From Jiangellaceae bacterium (GTDB lineage Bacteria > Actinomycetota > Actinomycetes > Jiangellales > Jiangellaceae): a stretch of 5,721 nucleotides of DNA. The DNA is taken from the NCBI GenBank assembly GCA_030146385.1, contig JASLBX010000409.1, positions 1 to 5,721 of the forward strand, written 5' to 3'. Numbering within the stretch: position 1 is the stretch's first letter; every line of letters starts with the position of its first letter. Both the position numbers and the translations under genes were made by a program. This document shows, in pieces, positions 5,425-5,721 of the stretch. The notes beneath the pieces are model-generated. The model searched no databases and was not told the origin of the DNA. It was given only the letters and a program-made list of their open reading frames with translations.

Positions 5425-5721
5425 GTGTCTCGTGACGACGAACAGGTCTGGGCGGAACTCGTCGAGTCGTTCCATTCCTCCCCCGACGACGCCACCCGCC
5501 AGTGGCCGGCCGCCGAGAACATCGACCCCGAGGTGTCGAACGCCTCCGGCGGCAATCAGGGTGAGCAGGACGAACACGACGAGGAAGACCAGCCAGACGA
5601 AACGGCGGAGCCGGCCGATACCGAGCAACGCAGCAGCGGAGCGCACGACACCGAAGGGCACTTCGTCCCGCCTCCTCCCCCGCCGTTACCCAGGACCGAC
5701 TTGATCACCAGGGCGGCCTGG
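5425..5721 (+). CDS. Acidic, proline-rich hypothetical protein, probable membrane protein (3' partial)
   Basis: The frame from GTG 5425 stays open to the window end (99 codons) and is preceded by a strong Shine-Dalgarno. The visible part is hydrophilic and probably disordered. Residues about 30-75 are rich in Glu, Asp, Gln and Asn, including EQDEHDEED. Then comes GHFVPPPPPPLP (with six prolines in a row at 5668-5685), followed by RTDLITRAAW at the edge. From memory, many actinobacterial proteins of unknown function have an acidic N-terminus, a FVPPPPPPLP-type segment and then membrane helices. The continuation here would start a hydrophobic segment just outside the window, so a membrane protein with a cytoplasmic acidic tail is likely, but no helix is visible. 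Function is unknown. Leu88 is encoded by TTA (5686-5688), the only in-frame TTA found in the genes of this window. The gene is divergent from the acyltransferase gene. Confidence 0.7.
   Translation, partial: MSRDDEQVWAELVESFHSSPDDATRQWPAAENIDPEVSNASGGNQGEQDEHDEEDQPDETAEPADTEQRSSGAHDTEGHFVPPPPPPLPRTDLITRAAW

Noticed and set aside
5220..5661. Two minus-strand open frames (5220-5555 and 5368-5661) across the divergent spacer and terminal gene, and a plus-strand frame at 5390-5704.
   Set aside because: They conflict with the acyltransferase start or with the frame from GTG 5425, which has a strong ribosome site and a familiar polyproline segment. They lack ribosome sites and motifs of their own.

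Overview
The window comes from a high-GC bacterium, most likely an actinomycete. The evidence is the strong G/C bias at third codon positions, GTG starts, a probable leaderless gene, and a Pro-rich membrane-type protein of a kind I associate with actinobacteria. I cannot name the genus from this sequence alone.

Positions 1-4527, plus strand, hold a three-gene cluster that I recognise as the N-acetylglutaminylglutamine amide (NAGGN) osmoprotectant system. It runs in this order: an asparagine-synthase-type amidotransferase (asnO; its 5' end lies outside the window), a fused GNAT acetyltransferase/ATP-grasp ligase (ngg, also called ngs), and an M42-family metallopeptidase. In the pathway worked out in Sinorhizobium meliloti, the ligase/acetyltransferase builds N-acetyl-Gln-Gln and the amidotransferase amidates it to the neutral dipeptide NAGGN, which accumulates under osmotic stress. 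The peptidase is the regular third member of the cluster, but its role is not settled. asnO and ngg overlap by 4 bases. ngg and the peptidase gene are separated by 112 bases that can form two hairpins.

Positions 4528-4623 separate two convergent genes. They are almost filled by a long imperfect inverted repeat (27 paired positions, 36-base loop) with a base composition of about 50% GC. It is either a bidirectional terminator or a small MITE-like insertion.

Positions 4624-5331, minus strand, encode a PlsC-type 1-acylglycerol-3-phosphate acyltransferase with all the usual motifs. It probably has a leaderless GTG start. A 93-base divergent spacer with a perfect 7-bp inverted repeat follows.

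From 5425 to the window end, plus strand, is the start of an acidic, Pro-rich hypothetical protein with a strong Shine-Dalgarno and a rare TTA codon. The last two genes have no visible functional tie to the NAGGN cluster. No tRNA, rRNA, CRISPR array or transposase gene was seen, and no stretch over 300 bases lacks a gene.
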